Shown here: piece by piece, positions 11,913 to 22,947 of the stretch
How positions within the stretch are numbered: position 1 is the stretch's first letter
How the letters are laid out: every line of letters begins with the position of its first letter
DNA from: Cryptomeria japonica
Taxonomy: Eukaryota; Streptophyta; Pinopsida; Cupressales; Cupressaceae
Length of the DNA: 64,000 nucleotides
Direction: 5' to 3'
NCBI RefSeq assembly: GCF_030272615.1
Contig: NC_081414.1
Coordinates: 763,225,648-763,289,647 of the forward strand
Program-made: the position numbers and the translations under genes
The notes under the pieces: model-generated
The model's input: the letters and a program-made list of their open reading frames with translations, nothing else
The model's database searches: none
Told to the model about the DNA's origin: nothing

Positions 11913-12250
11913 ACTCTTCTCTATTGTAATCACTTTACAAATTTGACACTCACTCACCCTCCTTGAAGAATCACTTGAATTATCCTTTATATAATCCCTT
12001 TGAATTCTTATTAAAAGTAATTCTATCTTGCAAGAGTCTAGTAATCACTACAATCAACTCCAGTGGAATTTTGAAGATGACATTACTAATATACACCTTT
12101 CCCTTATGTTATGCCTCCACAATTTTTTTTGAGAGCTCCTGATCGAAACCTTGCATGCCCTCCACATAGCTGTTTAAATTTCCCTTTATAATTTTTTGCC
12201 ATAGATTTTGTTTTCTCTTGAATTCCTCATAGTTATAGAGTTCAACTTGG
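11913..12250 (-). pseudogene. Decayed gag-like reading frame, part 1 (N-terminal side)
   Basis: On the minus strand from about 12240 to 11950 a single frame stays coherent for about 90 codons, with few stops. It contains YEEFKRKQNLWQKIIKGN, SYVEGMQGFDQELSKKI, HKGKVYISNVIFKIPLELI and ITRLLQDRITFNKNSKG. The style resembles the N-terminal part of plant retroelement gag-like proteins, but I cannot name it. It lies directly outside the Gypsy 3' LTR, in the same orientation as the antisense coiled-coil frame at 2994-4127, and was probably continuous with it. Confidence 0.45.
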
Positions 12251-12480
12251 ATTAAGTTCCCCCCCTCATTTCCACCACTAGGATTTTATTAATAGAAACT
12301 AGGTGGGTGAAACAAAAGCTATCAGTTTGGTTTTCACAACACTTATGAGGAGAAATGACACTGCTACTTGTAAAGGATGTGTGCAACTCTAGTGGAAAAT
12401 GACTTTTCAAAAGGGGGGATACGATAGAAAAGACAAAATTTGAATTATAACTCATCATTATACTTTATGTCCTTGTATAT

Positions 12481-12879
12481 TGATTCACAAACCAAATTCA
12501 AAAGATCACTAGGATTAGTCCAAATTTTTTAATTCTCTGAAAATAGAACTAAGGAAGATAGCTTGTCGACAAATGGTTTACCCTCCCTCCTCATGTGAAT
12601 GATTTCTATGTGACCAAAGTCACAAATGAGATATTTTCAATTGTCTACCAACCCTTTGCATTTTCAATTCAAAGAGGCTTCATTTTTAGGAGAAGGATTG
12701 TGTTTCTCAATTTATCTTCAATAATAATACAACTGCACTTCCTTGCATTAATGATAATTAGACCATAATTTGTGGCAACCACCTCAGTAAAGCTTCAAGA
12801 TTTTACTCCCAAGTTTTTCATCTAAGCCAACACAACATTGGCTCTATGGTCCACGATGATCCCACCCCCACTTGCCTGA
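12481..12879 (-). pseudogene. LINE RNase H domain, C-terminal half (antisense)
   Basis: Minus-strand translation gives SGGGIIVDHRANVVLA directly at the border with element C. Further down it gives IEIIHMRREGKPFVDKLSS, the usual closing block of plant LINE RNase H. In-frame stops are present. The other half is at 18342-18843, on the far side of element C. The 230 bases to the left (12251-12480) are probably its 3' untranslated part, but no poly(A) was clearly identified. Confidence 0.75.
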
Positions 12880-13401
12880 TGTAAATGTTAAACAGACTGT
12901 TAGAATAGTTTTATTTAATCAGTTCTTTGATCTCTGTATGTTAATTTGATTTTATTCTTCTATCGAATTGCCTCTGTTGGTTTGCAAATTACATATATTT
13001 GTGACTGATCTCTGCAGTGATTTTATTATTGTATGTAATAAAATGAACCTTTGGCAATGTCAGTATGGAGTTTCATATTTATCTGTATACTAGTCGCCTA
13101 TGGTCGGTTATCTTTTCTTAACGTCTATAGGGAACATGTTTGGCATCTATATATCATTCACATATTGGATCGTGCCTCCACAGGGAGTCACGATCCTATG
13201 TGGAACCATCATGGTTCCACATAGGGTCATGACCCTTGTGTGGATTCACGATCCTACCCAACATTGGCGTCAACAACTGAAGAGATACTTAGAATATTTG
13301 TTTATGTCTAAGTATTGTTAGTTAAGTCTACTAACAAATATGCAATCAGCACGATCATTACTGTGCGATTTTCTCTTTCGTCTGAGACTATAAACTTAAC
13401 A
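12880..13401 (-). repeat. Copia C 3' LTR
   Basis: It is 522 bp and nearly identical to 17815-18341. It contains a strong palindrome at 13197-13223 (13-bp arms TATGTGGAACCAT around one base), followed immediately by the 14-bp palindrome AGGGTCATGACCCT. Both are retained, with a couple of changes, in the other LTR. The 5-bp left flank is CCTGA. Confidence 0.92.
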
Positions 13402-13414
13402 CTCCCACTTAGTC
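13402..13414 (-). other. Copia C polypurine tract
   Basis: The minus strand reads TAAGTGGGAG directly before the 3' LTR. This is the purine run that primes plus-strand DNA synthesis. Its position against the LTR edge fixes that boundary. Confidence 0.85.
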
Positions 13415-13806
13415 TCAGAAGAATAGGCCTAGTACATATCACTTTAACTGAACTCAACACTAGTCTCATGAGAATCTCATCACCTAGGTGTGAAGTATCA
13501 ACATGTGATACTAAGGATATACTCACTTTGATATCCATGTTATGGTATGTGCACTGACATTAATACACTTACATAATGTCTACCCTAACTTATCATATTA
13601 CTGATATTCAAATTGTATGATTTTTAGTTTATATGATCTTCCAAACATTTGTATGACCTTCACCTTACAATGTTTAAATACAAGTGTTCATTAACTAGAG
13701 AATCATCATCCTTTAGTAATGTACACAGGAAAGATTATAAATTTCATATACTCATTTATATGAACAAGAAGTTTACATAATTAAAAATCTTTATATATAT
13801 CAATAA

Positions 13807-15689
13807 TTATATTTTAACCATACCAAGAAGCCTCCTGAAGTGATCAATCTTTACTCCTGCTATAGGTTTGGTGAGAATATCAACTGTCTAATCTCCTATA
13901 TTGATATATTCCAACTTTATTACCTTTCTTTCTATCATGTCTCTTACATAGTGATATGGAATCTCGATGTGTTTGGATCTATCATGGAAAACTAGATTGA
14001 CTGAAAGTTTAATGTAGCTTTGGTTGTCACAATGAATGATTGTAGGTTTTAGGATTTCACCAAATAATCCTACTATCAGTTTCCTCAATCATACTGCTTC
14101 TTTTGCTGCCATGGATGCAACTATATATTCAAATTTTGTAGAACTCTAGGCTATAGAAGATTGTTTTCTGCATATCCAAGATACCATAGCTGATCCCAAA
14201 CTGAAACATAATCCAGAAGTACTCTTCCTGTCTATTACGCTTCCAACCCAATCTGAATCAGAGAATCCATGTACATTCAATTCAGTGTGTTCATAGCCAA
14301 GTCCATAATCTAGATTACCTTGAAGGTATCTTAATATATGTTTTACTACTACTAAATGTATTTATTTGGGCTCAACAATGTGTTGACTGAGTGCATTCAT
14401 TGTATAACATATATTAGGTCTAGTATTGACAAGGTACATCAGCGATCCAATAATCTGCTTGTATAATGTCGGATCTGCAAACTTGGAGTCTACTACTGCT
14501 TCTTTTAGTTTATGAAGATTTGTTTCCATAGGGGATGACCTTGACTTACAATTCAACATTCCAAATCTCTTTAGAATGTCAATGATGTATTTACCTTGAT
14601 TTAGATAAATACCACCTGGTCTTTGCCATAATTCTAATCCAAAAAAGTAATGGAGTAATCCTAAATCCTTCATCTCAAATTCTGAATCTAGTTCTTGTTT
14701 GCATTTTGTAATGAGATGATCTTCTCCTGTAATCAATAAGCCATCTACATATAGTATCAATATCAGCATTTCACCTTTGACTGTCTTAAAATATAGATTT
14801 GGATCAACAATGTTCTTAGAGAAACCTATTCCCAATAAGTAACTGTCAATTCTTTCGTACCATGCCCTGGGAGCCTGTTTTAATCCATACAGTGCTTTTT
14901 CTAACTTACATACATGTGTTTTTGCATTATTTACCTCGAATCATTCAGGTTGTTCTAGATATACTTCTTTTTCAATTTCCCATTCAAAAATGCAGTTTTT
15001 ATGTCCATTTGATAAACTTTCCATCTTTTAGATGTTGCTATAGCTAGGATTGTTCTGACTGAAGTGTATCGAGCAACAGGTGCAAATGTCTCTTCATAAT
15101 CAATTCCCTCCTTCCATGAGAAGCCTCGAGCAACAAATCTTGCCTTGTGTTTTTCTATACTGCCATCAGTAGCATGCTTGATTTTAAAGAGCCATTTAGA
15201 GGATACAACTGATTTTTCTTTAGGTCTAGGCACAATTTTCCATACATCATTTTTTAAGATAGATTGATATTCCTCTATCATGGCATTCTTCCATACTTGT
15301 TGTTTAAGGGCTTCTTTTGCATTTGAGGGTTCAACATTTATGATTTCTGACATTAGAGTCACATAGCTAGAAAATCTTGAAGGTCTTTTGATTTCCCTAA
15401 ATGTTTCTCTTGGTGCTGCATAGTTTTTTGCTTCCTGTACTATTTTAGTGGCCCATAGTGGTCTTTTCCTGGGGTTCTCAGTAGTAGTGTTCTTTTGTCC
15501 CAATGTATTTTCCTCAGGATGCTCCCTCTGTGTTTCAGAAATAAAATCTTCCTCCAAATTTATGGAGTTGGTTGAAGTCTCATGTCTAATGGAACTTCTT
15601 GTTTTGTTAATAGCTACATCTTCTTCAAATATGACATCTCTTCTTAATTCTATTTGTCTTTGACTAGGGATGTATATTCGGTAGGCTTT
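13807..15689 (-). pseudogene. Copia C reverse transcriptase and RNase H
   Basis: RT starts around KNDVWKIVPRPKEKSVVSS, with KWLFKIKHATDGSIEKHKAR, YEETFAPVARYTSVRTILA and KVYQMDIKTAFLNGKL (15300-14970). A one-base indel near 14970 shifts the frame, which then continues through [14 protein letters not shown]. The active site reads LILYVDGLLITG (14740-14751), with Gly replacing the second catalytic Asp of YVDD. RNase H includes STSGLCFSLG, IHCDNQSYIKLS and HDRSKHIEIPYHYVRD (14040-13930). The true end is the TAA at 13807-13809 after a GMVKI tail. Other stops are mainly TAA or TAG at Gln sites, with one TGA at a Trp site near 14085. Confidence 0.88.
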
Positions 15690-16352
15690 TTAAGTTTCAC
15701 TATATCCTACAAAAATCCCTTTATGCCCAACGGGTTCTAGTTTAGTTCTTTTCTCCTTGGGTACATGAATATAGATAGGACATCCAAATATTTTGAGATG
15801 GCTAATATCAAGTTTAGTTCCAGTAGAGACTTCTTTAGGAGTTTTGTCAATGATATGAGAGTGAGGACATTTGTTTTGAATATATACAGTTGTGTTAGAA
15901 GCCTCACCCCAAAGTGTAATTTCTAAGTTTTGATCAAATAACATAGCCCTTGTAGCTTCTACTATTGTTCTATTCTTTCTTTTTGCAACCCCGTTTTGTT
16001 GAGGATTATAGGGTACTGTGAACTCCCTCTTAATCCTAGCATCTTTACAGAATTCTTTAAATAAGTCTGAAGTGTATTCCCTACCATTGTCAGTCCTTAG
16101 TGTTTCGATTTTTCTACCAGAATGGTTTTCTGTAATAGATTTGAATTCTTTAAATTTTCTAAGTATTTCTTCAAATTCCTTGCTTTTAAGAAAATAAATC
16201 CAAGTTTTCTTAAAGAAATCATCTACAAATATTACATAGTATAATGAATCTCCTATTGATGGTTCAAACATAGGTCCACATAAATCAGAGTGAATTAGTT
16301 CTAAAACATCCTTAGTCCTTCTAGAGCTGTAGGGAAATGAGCTTTTATTATT
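15690..16352 (-). pseudogene. Copia C integrase
   Basis: The core shows YYVIFVDDFFKKTWIYFL (first Asp), LRTDNGREYTSDLF (second Asp) and PQQNGVAKRKNRTIVEATR. The last is the catalytic Glu position of the DD35E triad, exactly 35 residues after the Asp, and it is Lys. GAA to AAA is a single G-to-A change. Downstream LKIFGCPIYIHVPKEKR and GIFVGYSET are the usual end of the domain. It is in frame with gag-protease above, separated by one TAA at 16353-16355, and with RT below, separated by a TAA at 15690-15692. An integrase with this Lys should not join DNA. Confidence 0.88.
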
Positions 16353-17738
16353 TTACCCTAGTGCACATCCCTTACAAGTGCCTAAATGAATTTGATTTAA
16401 TTTAGGTAATCCTATGACTAATTTCTCCATAGAGGGTAGAGCGTGAAAATATAAGTTCCCTAGTCTTCTATGCCAAATTTCCGTTTGATTTGTGACTTCA
16501 TGAAATAAAGTCTGATTTGGCTCATTACACAATTCATATAGATGACCTTGTCTGTAACCAATCACTTGTGCTCTTTTGAAGGTGGATGATTTTGGCCATG
16601 CCATTACTTTTCCTTCTATGAATGAGACCCTATAGCCATTATCTTCAAGCGTAGAAATAGAAAATAGGTTTCTTTTGATTCTTGGTACAAATAGTACTCC
16701 GGTGAGTTGAACTGAGATTCCAGAAATTAATTTTATGTTACATGTTCTGACACCTCTTACCGGATGTGTAGAATCGTCTCTTGTCATTACCTCCTCATTA
16801 GATTCCTCTTCCATTGAGTCTAGTAATTCTCTAAATCCAGTGACATGCCTTGATGATCCACTGTCTATCACCCAAGTGGTAGATTTGTTTGAAGCTTGAC
16901 TTGAAAGTGCAGAGTAGAATACAAACTTCTTAGATTCAATTTCTGACTTCCTCCCTACTTCGGTGAATGATTCTTTTTGTTTCACTTTGTTAGGAGAATT
17001 GAATGACAGGTGTCCGTACTGATCACATCTGTGACATTGAATTTTTGACATGTCTTTCTTACTTTTCCCATGGTGGAATTTTCTTTTCTTGAAGTTTTTC
17101 TTCTTACCTCTCTTATGAGAGTCAGTATTGAGAATGTGAAGATCCTGATCTTTAGTTTTATGATTGCCCCCTTTTATTTGCCTTGATTCTTCTAGAAGAC
17201 AGTCTTCCCTTAGTCGATCAAATTCTATATAATTATCTCTTGCATTTATGCCTTGTTTGAATGATTCCCAAGAATCAAGCAATCCATCTAGAGTAATCAT
17301 TGATAGTTCCATTTTCTCGACATGATAATCAAGTTTTTGTAGTTGATCTCTTAGAGAACCTACTCTCATGAAATATGAATTCATTGATTCCCCTTTATTC
17401 ATGCTTATGTGGTTTAATTATCTTTTTAGAGCTAGGGTTTTGCTCGTATTGTTTATTTCATATGTCTTCTCTAAGGCTCTGTACATTTCATATGCTTTAT
17501 CATGTTTTGATATAATTGGTATTATATGATCTCTAACTACATCGATAATGATTTTAACTGCTTTATCATTTCCTTCAGTCCATATAGATTTCTCTGGTTT
17601 AGCCTCAGGTTCAGGTTTGTCTTCTTTCATGAATTTGTCTACTTTGTTCTCTTTTAGCACGATCATAATTCTAACTTTCCAAGATGCAAAATTTGCTAAT
17701 CCTTCAAGTCTGTCTTCGAATCTGATTGTGTGTGCCAT
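16353..17738 (-). pseudogene. Copia C gag and protease
   Basis: The ATG at 17738, 77 bases after the LTR, opens MAHTIRFEDRLEGLANFASW, the common N-terminus of plant Copia gag (retrotran_gag / UBN2 type). One TAA at 17418 stands where LKRQ would be expected, and the same frame then continues. The zinc knuckle CHRCDQYGHLSFNS (about 17038-16997) has Ser for its last Cys. Protease WVIDSGSSRHVTG keeps the D-S-G site (about 16885-16845). The gag-pre-integrase module IWHRRLGNLYFHALPSMEKL ends the frame at 16353. Length and order are those of a normal single-ORF Copia polyprotein. Confidence 0.88.
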
Positions 17739-17802
17739 TTTAATGAGTCTTTGTTTAATTGTAAACTTATCCCTTAGTCTGTTCGGATCTTTGAATAGTT
17801 AG

Positions 17803-17814
17803 GCTCTGATACCA
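17803..17814 (-). other. Copia C primer binding site (initiator-Met tRNA)
   Basis: The minus strand reads TGGTATCAGAGC, a perfect match to the canonical plant Copia primer site. It touches the 5' LTR without a spacer. Elements A, B and D instead have a 2-base AT spacer. Confidence 0.93.
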
Positions 17815-18341
17815 TGTAAATGTTAAACAAACTGTTAGAATAGTTTTATTTAATCAGTTCTTTGATCTTTGTATGTTGTTTATTCGATTTTATTCTTCTA
17901 TCGAATTGCCTCTATTGGTTTGCAAATTACATATATATCTGTGACTGATCTCTATAGTGATTTTAATATTGTATGTAATAAAATGAACCTTTCGCAATGT
18001 CAGTATGGAGTTTCATGTTTATCTGTATACTAGTCACCTATGCTCTGTTATCTTTTCTTAATGTCTACAGGGAACATGTTTGACATCTATATATCATTCA
18101 GATATTAGATCGTGCCTCCATTGGGAGTCACTATCCTATGTGGAACCATCGTGGTTCCACATAGGGTCGTGACCCCTATGTGGAATCACGATCCTACCCA
18201 ACATTGGCGTCAACAACTGAAGAGATATTTAGAATGTTTTTTTATGTCTAAGTATTGTTATTTAAGTTTGCTAAAAAATATGCAATCAGTATGATCGTTA
18301 TGGTGCGATTTTCTCTTTCGTCTGAGACTATAAACTTAACA
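17815..18341 (-). repeat. Copia C 5' LTR
   Basis: It is 527 bp, starts TGTAAATGTTAAAC and ends AACTTAACA. It differs from the 3' LTR by scattered substitutions and a few short indels. The right flank CTTGA pairs with CCTGA at the other end. The short ORF at its start is not a gene. Confidence 0.92.
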
Positions 18342-18843
18342 CTTGATTTGGGTTCCCCTTTGGATAAGCCATCAAATTTTATCTTTAGCCAACCAGAATG
18401 AGAGTGGGGGCGGGGATAAATCCTAATGGGAGGGGATATTAATCTAGTCAAAGAGTTGGTTAAGACCCACGACTTCACAATTTGCTAATATAGATTAGAG
18501 GGGGGAGTGGATTGTGTGCATTTTGCAAGGTTTCTCTGGTTCTCTTTGACATTAGAAATAATGTTAGTGACGAGCACCTCTGAGAAGCACCTCCTATCCT
18601 TGAATACTATGTTTATTCTTTCTTTCCATAGGTGCCTCCTAGAATGGAGAAAATCCTACCACCATAGCTATTGAATAAGGGGATGACTTGAAGGGGGATG
18701 CCAAATTGAAACACATTCCTTCAACTCTCCAAGAAAAATCCAATTTATAAAAAATAGATTGGAGATGTTTTTTCTGATGGTCCACAAGAAATCATAGTGA
18801 AACATGATAAGATTTATGCTTTCTTCTTATTTCTCTCACAATT
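18342..18843 (-). pseudogene. LINE zf-RVT and RNase H start (antisense), interrupted by Copia C
   Basis: The minus strand reads CNCERNKKKA, then HYDFLWTIRKNISNLFF, HLWKERINIVFKDRRCFSEV and GWLKIKFDGLSKG. These are the zinc-binding region, the conserved LWKERN-like block and the first strand of RNase H. The domain stops at the element C border, and its next residues, SGGGIIVDH, appear at 12879 on the other side. With one copy of the target duplication removed the frame is continuous across the site. It abuts the telomere-like tract at about 18844. Confidence 0.8.
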
Positions 18844-19810
18844 ACAGTTATAGTTAATTAGATTTAGGGTTTGATTATAGATAGGATTAGATTATAGTAA
18901 GGGACTATTTATAATTTAGGTTAAGATTAGAGTTTAATTAGGGTTAGGATTTAGTTAGGTTAGGGTTAGGGCCTAACTGGGGTTAGAGTTCAACTACTAT
19001 TAGTCTTTGGTATATGATTTAGTTAGGAGAAGGGTTCAATTAGGGTTAGGTTTAGGTCTAGGGTATGTTTATGTTTAGGGTTCAATTAGGTTTAGATTAG
19101 GGTTAGGTTTAAGTTTAGATTAGGCTTGTTTCTAGATTAGTCTCAAGCTTAGGTATGTGTATGGTTTCTATTTGAGCGCAATCCTTAGGGATAGGGTTTA
19201 ATTAAAATTAGTTTTAGGGTTAGAGCTACGATTCAAATGGATAGGATTAGTATTATAATTCAATTACAGTTCAATCAAGGTTAGAGTTAGTGTTACGATT
19301 CAAATGGGTTTAGTCTTTAAGGAAAGAGAATTGTGTTAGGTTTAGGATTCTATAATAAATCTTACATTGAAGGTTATGGTTAGTGTTTGATTAGGGTTAA
19401 TGTTGGTAGTTAATTAGAGTTAGGATTAAGTTACAAGTTATATTAACATAAAAGTTAAATTAGGGTTAGGGTTAAATTAGGTTTCGATTAGGGATAAGTT
19501 CAAGCCTAGGTTGGGTTTAGGATTGAAGGTAAGTTAGGGGTAGGGTTTAGCTTCAAGATGGGGTTTGACTAGTGTTATCTAGTGAATATTAGGGTTAGGT
19601 TTTCACAAGGGTTAGATTGTTGTTAGGGTTGATGTTAGGTTACTATTGAAGTTAGGATACAATTACAATTACAATTCTAGGTATAATCTTGGTGTTAGGA
19701 TTGAATTGGTATTTGAGATAGTATTACAATTAAGTCAAGATTCATTTAGGGTTAAGATTAATGTTAAGATTCAAATAGGGTAAGGGTTAATGTTAATATT
19801 GAATGCTAAC
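18844..19810 (+). repeat. Degenerate telomere-like repeat tract 1
   Basis: About 1 kb is dominated by variants of TTAGGGTTAGGG and TTTAGGG, with the G-rich strand on plus (for example TTAGGTTAGGGTTAGGG near 18955-18970 and 19460). Units are separated by decayed sequence such as AATTAGAGTTAGGATTAAG. Runs of more than two or three perfect units are absent, so this is not a functional chromosome end. It sits between the antisense LINE and the sense LINE. Confidence 0.85.
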
Positions 19811-20440
19811 CTAAATAAATATTATATCAATTTCACATAAAGAAAATAGTGATCGTTTAAAAATATACATTAAATATGTTTTGTTTAATACTTCAAAAAT
19901 TTAGGCAAGAGAATCTAAAATAAAAGATTACCTCCCATTCAGGACTCTAACATGGGTTATGCCAAAATAAATTATTGCCTAATTTATCATGAGACCTAAG
20001 AGGTAGACATCCAATACATTTCTTTTAAGTTAATACATTATAATAGAAACCAAAATGTAGAAAAAACTATCATATAGGTAAGACTATAATAAAATTAGAT
20101 GCCCAAACACAATTTTTTTTAAATATAAATTTTTAATAATTAAACTTTAATCTTAATAGAAAACTAACAGTAATTATTACCTTAAGCATAACCCTAATAA
20201 TAACACAAATGTTACAAGTAACCTTAACACAAATGTTAACTGTAATCTAAACCATAACATTCATCTTAACTCTAATTCCATGATTTATTCTACAATATTA
20301 TAAAGCCAAGTATATGATGTGACATTTTATGATTTGTTGATTTTTAGATCTAAGTAACACATTTCATTCAATCATAAGTAATAATAAAATAATAAAAATG
20401 AAAAAAAGAAATAAAATAACCAGAATTTAGAGCTCAAATC
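19811..20440. other. AT-rich interval without recognisable gene
   Basis: The sequence is AT-rich. A few CCTAAC-type motifs at 20160-20270 (AACCTTAAC, AACCCTAAT) suggest telomere-like sequence in the opposite orientation near the end of tract 1. No coding frame or known element was seen. Confidence 0.5.
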
Positions 20441-22585
20441 ATGTTATCATGGTATCCTCTGATCCGTCAGAAATACATAAAGAAAGGGTCAAATTTTTAA
20501 ATCTCTCCTGGGTGGTGACGGAAAAGCTAAAACACATTGACTACAATTTCTTTAAAAAAATCCCACAACTAGTCTCAAATTTAGACAAATGGGGAATGGA
20601 TAGAGTGGATCTTTACTTGCATCTCATCCTCGTGCTACTCTATCGATAAATGGCATTCCATGTGGGTTCTTTAATGGGGTCCAAGGTTTGCATCATGGAA
20701 ATCCTTTGTTGTCCTTTCTCGTTGTCCTAATGGACGATTCCCTGAATCGGAAGATCTTGGATTTGGCACACTCTATCGATTGGAATGCAATCAATACAAT
20801 AACACACATACTTGCACTCTCTCACTAGTTATTCATCGACAACACTATCCTATATGGACAATCTACATTCGAACAGGTCAAAATTATTAAACAATTAACT
20901 ACTTGGTGGATACTACACGGCCTCTGGCCAACAAATAAATAAAGGAAAATCGAATATTTATTTCTTTAACACGAGCCCTCAAATGCAGCATCAGATCGTA
21001 AGCCTTCTAGGTTTTACAACGGACAAACTACCAACCACCTATCTGTGAGTCCCACTATTCAACGTAACTGTCAGAAATAACCTGTGGGCAGAGACGATAG
21101 AGAAGTGTGCCAAGAAAATGGATAACTGGAAGGGCAAATGGTTATCAATGGTAGGCAGGAAGGCTGATGACAATTAAATACAATATATATGCTCTCATCA
21201 ATTGAAATCGCAAAAGGTATGCCATAGAAAATCACTAGTCAGCAGCGAAGGTTCCTATGGGATGGTGTAAATGATGATAAACATAGAATCCCTCTGCTAC
21301 TATGGGATATAATCAAGATGCCCAAGGAAGTTAGTGGCGCAGGTATCAGAGACATTCAAAATTAAAACTGTGAATTGGGAGCCAAATTAGTATGGTGGAT
21401 GTACAGAGAATCCAATGCTCTATGGTGCCAAGTCCTCCAACACAAATATGTAGACAATTGAAAACCAGAAATTATACTAATTGTAGCAAATCCACCCAAT
21501 GGTTCTGCAATTTACAATTTAATGGTGAAATTTCGTGACCTCATCACCGGCCATTTATTATAGATATCGATGGTTTGGCAGAGGCCCAAGATTCTTGGAA
21601 CGGATATGATCCATTGGTAGATATCGATGGTTTCGCAGAGGCCCAAGATGTGGTCATTCCTATGTGGAGAGAAGCATCAAGACAATTTGATAATCAGTTG
21701 GGACGAAAGGATGGCCAGCTTCAAATGGAGGGATTTCAGTATGCTAGACCATAGAATTAAACAAATTCTCTTGGATGAACTTATCAGACATCATGTGGTT
21801 ATTGCAAATGGTAAACATGAAATCTCCTGGTTCATGGCTAAGTCTGGAAATTACTCACCAAAGATGGGAAATGAAATATCATCAAGAGAAATTGAAAGAT
21901 GCTCATGCCTGCAGACTTACGCTAGAATACTAATATTCTTCCTAAAGCAATCTCCTTCGCCTGGATACTAATACATAATAAGATCTTGACAGGACAAATA
22001 TTAATGAGGCTTGGCTTCATGAGTCCCTTTCTATGCCCTCTTTGCAATCAGCACGACGAAGATGTGGATCATCTTTTAGTGCAATGTGAAATGACACAAA
22101 CATGCTGGAGGCACTTCTGTAGCAAAACTCAATTGGTAAGGACATTTACCGAATACATAGAAAGAGATATATACCAGTTGGCCACCTTTAAATAATGGAT
22201 CATAGTGGGCAGGTCTTTGGTATGCAACACTAGCCATGATCATATGGCATCTTTGGAGGGAAACAAATAAGCGAACTTTTAAAGATAAGGTTACTCCAAT
22301 TGGCACCATACTAAACAAGATAGAGATAGGTATCTATGAACATGTTTGAATATCAAAGTTATGGACAAAAAGTACAATTGCTTTTTCATGTTTAGATGAC
22401 CAAATGACTAAACTTTGGAAACACCTAATCGCCTCAAAAGGGAGTATAATAAAGAATGAAGATAAATGCTCCACTACTCCTTGGTGTCTTCCTTCTTTTA
22501 GAAGGCTGAAGTTAAATTATGATTAGGCTTCCAAGTTAAGTCCTAGTTTATGATGGGGCTTCCAAGTCCAGTCCTCGTTCATTAT
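20441..22585 (+). pseudogene. LINE reverse transcriptase C-terminal part and zf-RVT domain
   Basis: The RT palm is read from NGIPCGFFNGVQGLHHGNPL (20640-20700), followed by SFLVVLMDDSLNRKILDLAH. The catalytic block appears as LFIDNTILYGQ (about 20830-20865), where FADD is expected, so both metal-binding positions are changed. Further on come a thumb and connection region and ISWFMAKSGNYSPK. The zinc finger CPLCNQHDEDVDHLLVQCEMTQTCW lies at 22036-22110, with the Cys and His ligands intact. RNase H begins with KLNYD at about 22510. Next to this motif a unit of about 32 bp carrying GGCTTCCAAGT is duplicated. Many stops and frameshifts are present. Confidence 0.75.
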
Positions 22586-22947
22586 TGTAGATTTAAAATC
22601 AAATACAAAATACAAATTCAATTTAATATACATAATTTTTTTATTTATACATAATCTATTATATCATGATTTGTCTTTAAATAGAGGTTAAATTTTGATC
22701 TACATAAACAATACAAGAAGGTAGTATTTGAAAGAGGTTACAACATCTAAAAACACAATAGTTCCCTGCATCACCAATAAACAAATTTCTAAAACATGAA
22801 GTTGCTATCTATGAAAATTTTCCAAAATCACTAAAATTCATCTAATCTAGAATCTATCTCTAGAAACTGGAATTGCATTTTTGGCGTTACTAATTCCATG
22901 TGTTACTAATTCCATTTCTAGTTCCGTGCTTGCATCACTATCCAACA
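22586..22947 (-). repeat. 3' LTR of the small non-autonomous element
   Basis: It is 362 bp. It shares with 23724-24057 the blocks AAATAGAGGTTAAATTTTGATC, GTTGCTATCTATGAAA-like and CATTACTAATTCCATTTC-like sequence. It contains a short internal duplication of TTACTAATTCCAT, which explains most of its extra length. Confidence 0.88.

Larger units (their letters stand above)
12880..18341 (-). mobile_element. Ty1/Copia LTR retrotransposon C, complete layout, nested in a LINE
   Basis: LTRs of 522 and 527 bp (12880-13401 and 17815-18341) both begin TGTAAATGTTAAAC and end AACTTAACA. Read on the minus strand, an exact initiator-Met primer site touches the 5' LTR, and the polypurine tract AAGTGGGAG touches the 3' LTR. 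The flanks CCTGA and CTTGA are a one-mismatch target duplication. The coding region is one long frame with few stops and one frameshift. The LTRs are very similar, so this is the youngest-looking full element in the window. Two catalytic residues are nevertheless changed (see the integrase and RT entries). Confidence 0.93.

Noticed and set aside
22036-22110. Zinc-finger gene (CPLCNQHDEDVDHLL)
   Set aside because: It is the zf-RVT domain of a LINE, with RT before it and RNase H after it.
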